From positions 177,501 to 241,500 of the forward strand of contig CAUJGJ010000441.1 of the NCBI GenBank assembly GCA_963170055.1: a stretch of DNA of 64,000 bases, given 5' to 3'. How positions within the stretch are numbered: the first letter of the stretch is position 1; each line of letters begins with the position of its first letter. The notes under the pieces were generated by a model, which was not told where the DNA came from, did not search any database, and saw nothing but the letters and a program-made list of their open reading frames with translations. The position numbers were made by a program, and so were the translations under genes. Positions 60,644 through 64,000 of this stretch are shown here, piece by piece. Source of the DNA: Halisarca cf. caerulea (taxonomy: Eukaryota; Porifera; Demospongiae; Chondrillida; Halisarcidae).

Positions 60644-60698
60644 ATGAGGCATTTCCTCCTTATGCTCTTAGTCTGCATCTATCATTTAAATTATGATG
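60644..60698 (+). CDS. Signal-peptide exon, copy 2
   Basis: 55 nt encoding MRHFLLMLLVCIYHLNYD, donor GTGAGC, phase 1. Differs from copy 1 in three of 18 residues, all compatible with a secretory signal. Confidence 0.75.
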
Positions 60699-61539
60699 GT
60701 GAGCCCACTACTGCATTAATGCTATTTTATTGTATAGGAATTCAAGAACACACAGTATTTTGTCATATCTAATGTCATCTTTTGCATGAGGTACTTGTCC
60801 ATTTTGCACTAAATCTTCTTTGTCTTCAAAGTGAATAACAAAATTGCACGTTATTTATTAGTACTTGGCACTGGTTAAAATCTATCTGCACAAAACCATA
60901 TGTATCGTGTAGCTTGTTATATACACGTGCTTTTGTTTGATACTAAATGCAGAATAAATGTATTATCGCTTTCAAGCTATAAAATTGTAAAGAAAGGCTG
61001 GTAGAATTTGTAGGTATGAGCCGGGGACCCATTACACGTTAAGGGTTGTCATACTATAATTATCTAAAATGTCATTGTTGTGGATTTTCATACACCTTAC
61101 ACCAACATAGTGGAGTTTAAGAAAATGAGCAAAAATCATGATTAAACACTATAAGCCCTTGCGTTTTCACATGAAACTTTCCAAGGAGGCAAGTAATAGA
61201 AATCCCCATCAAGGAAAGTCTTTATTACCGAGCGGTTTAGCGAGGTTAATTGATGGGGTCAGTTACCCAGCCACCCAATATTGGCCACTGATAAAAGTCT
61301 AAAAGGGGACCCGAAAGTGCGTCTTTGGTTGTAAATCACAGATCAAAACAGAAGGTAAACAACGGATAATACATTGTAAAATACTTCGATAAGTGTTCAC
61401 TATAAGCTGAAAGATAATTTCGAACAAAAAACAAACTACTCACTAGAAATTTACAGTCCGCTCACACTGGCTCCTATATATAGCACTCCGATTTACAAGT
61501 CTTAACTTCCTCAATACCCGACGTTACCTCAATACCCGA

Positions 61540-61790
61540 TTGCTTGCAACTTGTTTATTAGGTGTGAGTGGAGAAGAGACCTTGTGCAGAAGATCGATTG
61601 TGACTGCAAGTTCGCAGACATGAGATCTTTGTGTAGTGATACAAATGACTTACTTCCACATATTACTGATATTGAGCAATTGTATATTAAAACAAAAATT
61701 GCTTGCAACTTGTTATATATTAGGTGTGAGTGGACACCTTGTGCAGAAGATCAATTGTGACTACAAGTTCACTGACATGTTTGCTCCAAA
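61540..61790 (+). repeat. Duplicated splice-acceptor region in copy 2
   Basis: About 61,540-61,615 ('attgcttgcaacttgtttattaggtgtgagtgg' onward, 'ttgtgcagaagatcgattgtgac') is a diverged duplicate of 61,697-61,775, including the acceptor and first codons of exon 2. The upstream copy has extra bases and cannot encode the exon. Confidence 0.7.
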
Positions 61791-62268
61791 AATGGGAAGT
61801 AAGCAAATTGGGATGCAGATGCATAGTGCATTGGAGTGTGCAGCAAATCATTTTGCATGCCAGATGAGAATTGTAGTGGCTGAGTGTGCTATAAACGTCA
61901 TCAAGCACCATATAATCGAACCATGGAGCAAACGCTACAAAGAACCCTCTAGCAACAATGTTGTTATGCAAGCTGAAGTTCCCATTAAAGGTGATAAGGG
62001 TGAAAACATGTACATAGATCTTCTAGCAGTAGATAGACACAAGCAAGAATGTGCAGTTGTGGAGTACAAGACAATTACTAAACTTGATGCAACTGACAAA
62101 GAAATAAAGAAACCATTAGCAAAAGCTACAAAACAAGCAACTGGATATGCTGCAAAACTTAAAGGGGGAAAACTGCCTAGCGTGAAATGTGCCAAAGTGC
62201 ATGTATACGTTGGTATAATAATGAATAAGAAATCTGCAGCTGAGTTTGCACTTTATAAAGAGGGCTAA
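61724..62268 (+). CDS. Predicted secreted PD-(D/E)XK nuclease-like protein, copy 2, exon 2
   Basis: Acceptor tatatattag before 61724; 545 nt, exactly as long as in copy 1; spliced to 60644-60698 it gives 199 residues. Conserved with copy 1: 'YIDLLAVD' (Asp), 'CAVVEYKTIT' (Glu-x-Lys), 'PLAKATKQATGYAA' (Gln) and the closing 'KVHVYVG' and 'LYKEG'. Surface stretches have diverged ('SSNNVVMQAEVPIKGDKG' versus 'AYTHMVVYSAEVPLKDDNG'). Changes without frameshift around fixed candidate active-site residues argue that both copies are or were functional genes. Same hypothesis as copy 1: extracellular nuclease-like effector; unproven. Confidence 0.6.
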
Positions 62269-63282
62269 CTGTGGATGGATTACTCCTATGGATATACTCC
62301 ATTAAGCCATTACTTATTCATCTTGTTAAAGCAACACATGCATGGTACCATCAACTATTTTTTGCTTATTTTAAGGTACCATCAACTATTTTTTTGCTTA
62401 TTTTAAGGGGTGCCATATTTTGGGTTGAATTTCCAGTATGTAACGCTTGATATACCTATATCCTTACAATATGCAATTGATTACGTGTGTTTAGAATATT
62501 TATATTATGCAAATATATCCATAGGAATATATAAAGGTACATTATTTTGAAAAAGAACAATCATGCACAGTTTTCAAATTTACTGCTCAATGGATGTTCA
62601 GCTGTTGCACTTGTATTGGAGTGTCTAACTTGTAGCTTTAATTTTTGTATATATGTTTGCAGGTCAATTGTTTGAGTATGTGCATGGGGCAGTATATAAT
62701 GCCCATGAGTTCTCACCCCTAAGTACTTGCTTGGGATGGCCAGTGCCTCTTTAATCTGGCAATGTGTCATGCTATAATCACAAACATGCAATGAGAAGAA
62801 GTTGATGTTGATTTTCAGTGGCTGGTGGCAATTCCCTGTACTTTTTTGTACAATGTCATTTGCTTTTGGTATGGATATTGATATCCCCAATGTCTACTGA
62901 GTCATCCATGCATGATGGACCACCCTCATGCATTGACATAATTGATACTTAAACACAAATCGTACATTAGACTAAGAATGCATGGCATGTTGCTAGTATA
63001 TGCTAGGCCATCCCCTGCATGCTCACTCACACCAGTCAACTATTATTCAATTGACTCGCAATATCTAATGTGCAAGACATTTCCTTGGAAGATTGATGTG
63101 GCATTCATGCGAAAAATAATTGAATAATAATAATTTCCTGACATTAAACATATCAGGAAATGAACAGGAAGTTTACACAACACCTTACCTGTACCTTTCA
63201 TGCTTTGGAACGAGACCAGGAAATGTGGACCGGTTGGTAACATCTCCTTTAACTCAGAAGTTTTTTATGTCCTGTACCTATA
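62269..63282. other. 3' flank of copy 2, non-coding
   Basis: Shared with 31,140-32,165 but no frame is kept in both copies. A short local duplication 'ggtaccatcaactattttttgcttattttaa' occurs at about 62,345-62,405. Confidence 0.5.
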
Positions 63283-63490
63283 TCATGTACGTATGTGGGA
63301 CATGTCCACGTTATTTTGGAGGTGTGAAAATTCCGATTATTTTTATAGCTTTATGTCTCGACTTAAATTGTAGAAGCTTTAGAGCGTTAAACGATGGCTT
63401 AATACATAGGTAGTCATGTAAACGTTTCAAGGATTAGCCTTTTAAAGATCTTACTTCAATTGCAAAGAAGTTTGTAAGGCTTTCCTATTT
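63283..63490. repeat. Dispersed repeat (partner 35,425-35,625)
   Basis: 'tgtgggacatgtccacg' to 'gaagtttgtaaggctttcct' is shared in the same orientation with the 35.4-kb copy. It begins exactly where similarity between the two nuclease blocks ends, so it may mark a recombination or insertion edge. Confidence 0.65.
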
Positions 63491-64000
63491 TTATTGATTG
63501 CCTTAAGCTCAGAATATGGTCCGGTTTAGCTGAATCATAAATAAATTACGTACATAATTACAGTGATCGCTACACAACATCTGATGCTGTGTGGACTTTC
63601 GGGTGTTCACAAAGCTATGTGGAGATCACTTTTTAAATGGATAACTCAATATGATTTTGTACATATCATCAATCAGACACTATATTCATACTTGTGCACC
63701 AATGACCATACAGATTAATTGATTCCATTCACTAATGACTCTATCACTAATTTATAATTTTTGCTCAGGTATGTCATTTCAACATAATACAAACTTTGAA
63801 CTCTTTTTGTTGATTCGGTGTACACACTTTACTTTCTTTTTGCCTTATATCTCCTTTTCATTTTGGGTGCCACCTACAGTAGCCTCTGGCTAAAGCTTCC
63901 CAGGTTACTATACCCTCTACCCTAAACCCTATACGGGTGTCTTCAGTAAATGAAATAAATTAACTGATAGAGTTATTATTTAATTAAGTTATTTAATTAA
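63491..64000. other. Nothing recognised
   Basis: AT-rich sequence with no supported feature. Confidence 0.4.

Larger units (their letters stand above)
60240..63283 (+). repeat. Duplicated block, copy 2 (partner 28,975-32,165)
   Basis: Collinear with copy 1. A further ~250 bases upstream (59,990-60,240) match the inverted third copy at 23 kb. Confidence 0.85.

Overview
This is AT-rich eukaryotic DNA from an early-branching animal, most probably a demosponge. The reasons are scavenger-receptor (SRCR) domain exons joined by phase-1 introns, short introns with GT...AG ends, dense small inverted-repeat elements (MITEs), huge (AT)n tracts, and the mix of transposon families (pogo, piggyBac, Merlin, Harbinger, Ty3/gypsy, endonuclease-type LINEs). 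A cnidarian or other marine invertebrate cannot be excluded. Nothing looks prokaryotic. The species call is inference.

Layout. 1-8.6 kb: LINE, MITE and Merlin-transposon remains. 8.6-13.7 kb: three SRCR exons of one gene on the + strand; the middle exon is split by a tRNA-like SINE. 13.8-28 kb: MITEs, a piggyBac fragment cut off at its first catalytic residue, TG/TA microsatellites, a 5'-truncated 5S rRNA copy directly upstream of a 308-residue ORF. 29-32 kb and 60.2-63.3 kb: two diverged copies of one ~3 kb block. Each has a TATA box, a signal-peptide exon and a second exon with a PD-(D/E)XK nuclease-like core, giving two paralogous 199-residue predicted secreted proteins. 33-34.5 kb: decayed LINE.

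36,869-56,188 is a five-level nest of mobile elements, with a flanking duplication visible at every level. A Ty3/gypsy retrotransposon (187-bp LTRs, 5-bp duplication GTTTA) is interrupted in gag by a LINE (16-bp duplication). The LINE is interrupted in its N-terminal cysteine motif by an 11.9-kb DNA transposon (7-bp duplication TCTATTG, ~453-bp terminal inverted repeats). That is interrupted by a 6.4-kb element (TA flanks, 334-bp inverted repeats), and that by a 276-bp MITE (TA flanks) sitting in its transposase gene.

The two big DNA transposons are the most unusual content. The outer one encodes a ~1,070-residue spliced protein with a DDE-like constellation (D...D...CxxH...E) spaced as in hAT transposases, an N-terminal 2A-like ribosome-skipping motif and a C-terminal Tudor-like segment. 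The inner one encodes a pogo-type DDD transposase with a coiled-coil tail. Downstream in the same orientation, and in splice-compatible phase throughout, lie exons for a Ulp1-like (C48) cysteine protease and a PHD finger. Both look like self-contained systems of transposase plus accessory domains. 56.7-59.9 kb holds Harbinger fragments and poly-G MITEs; the last ~500 bases hold nothing I recognise.
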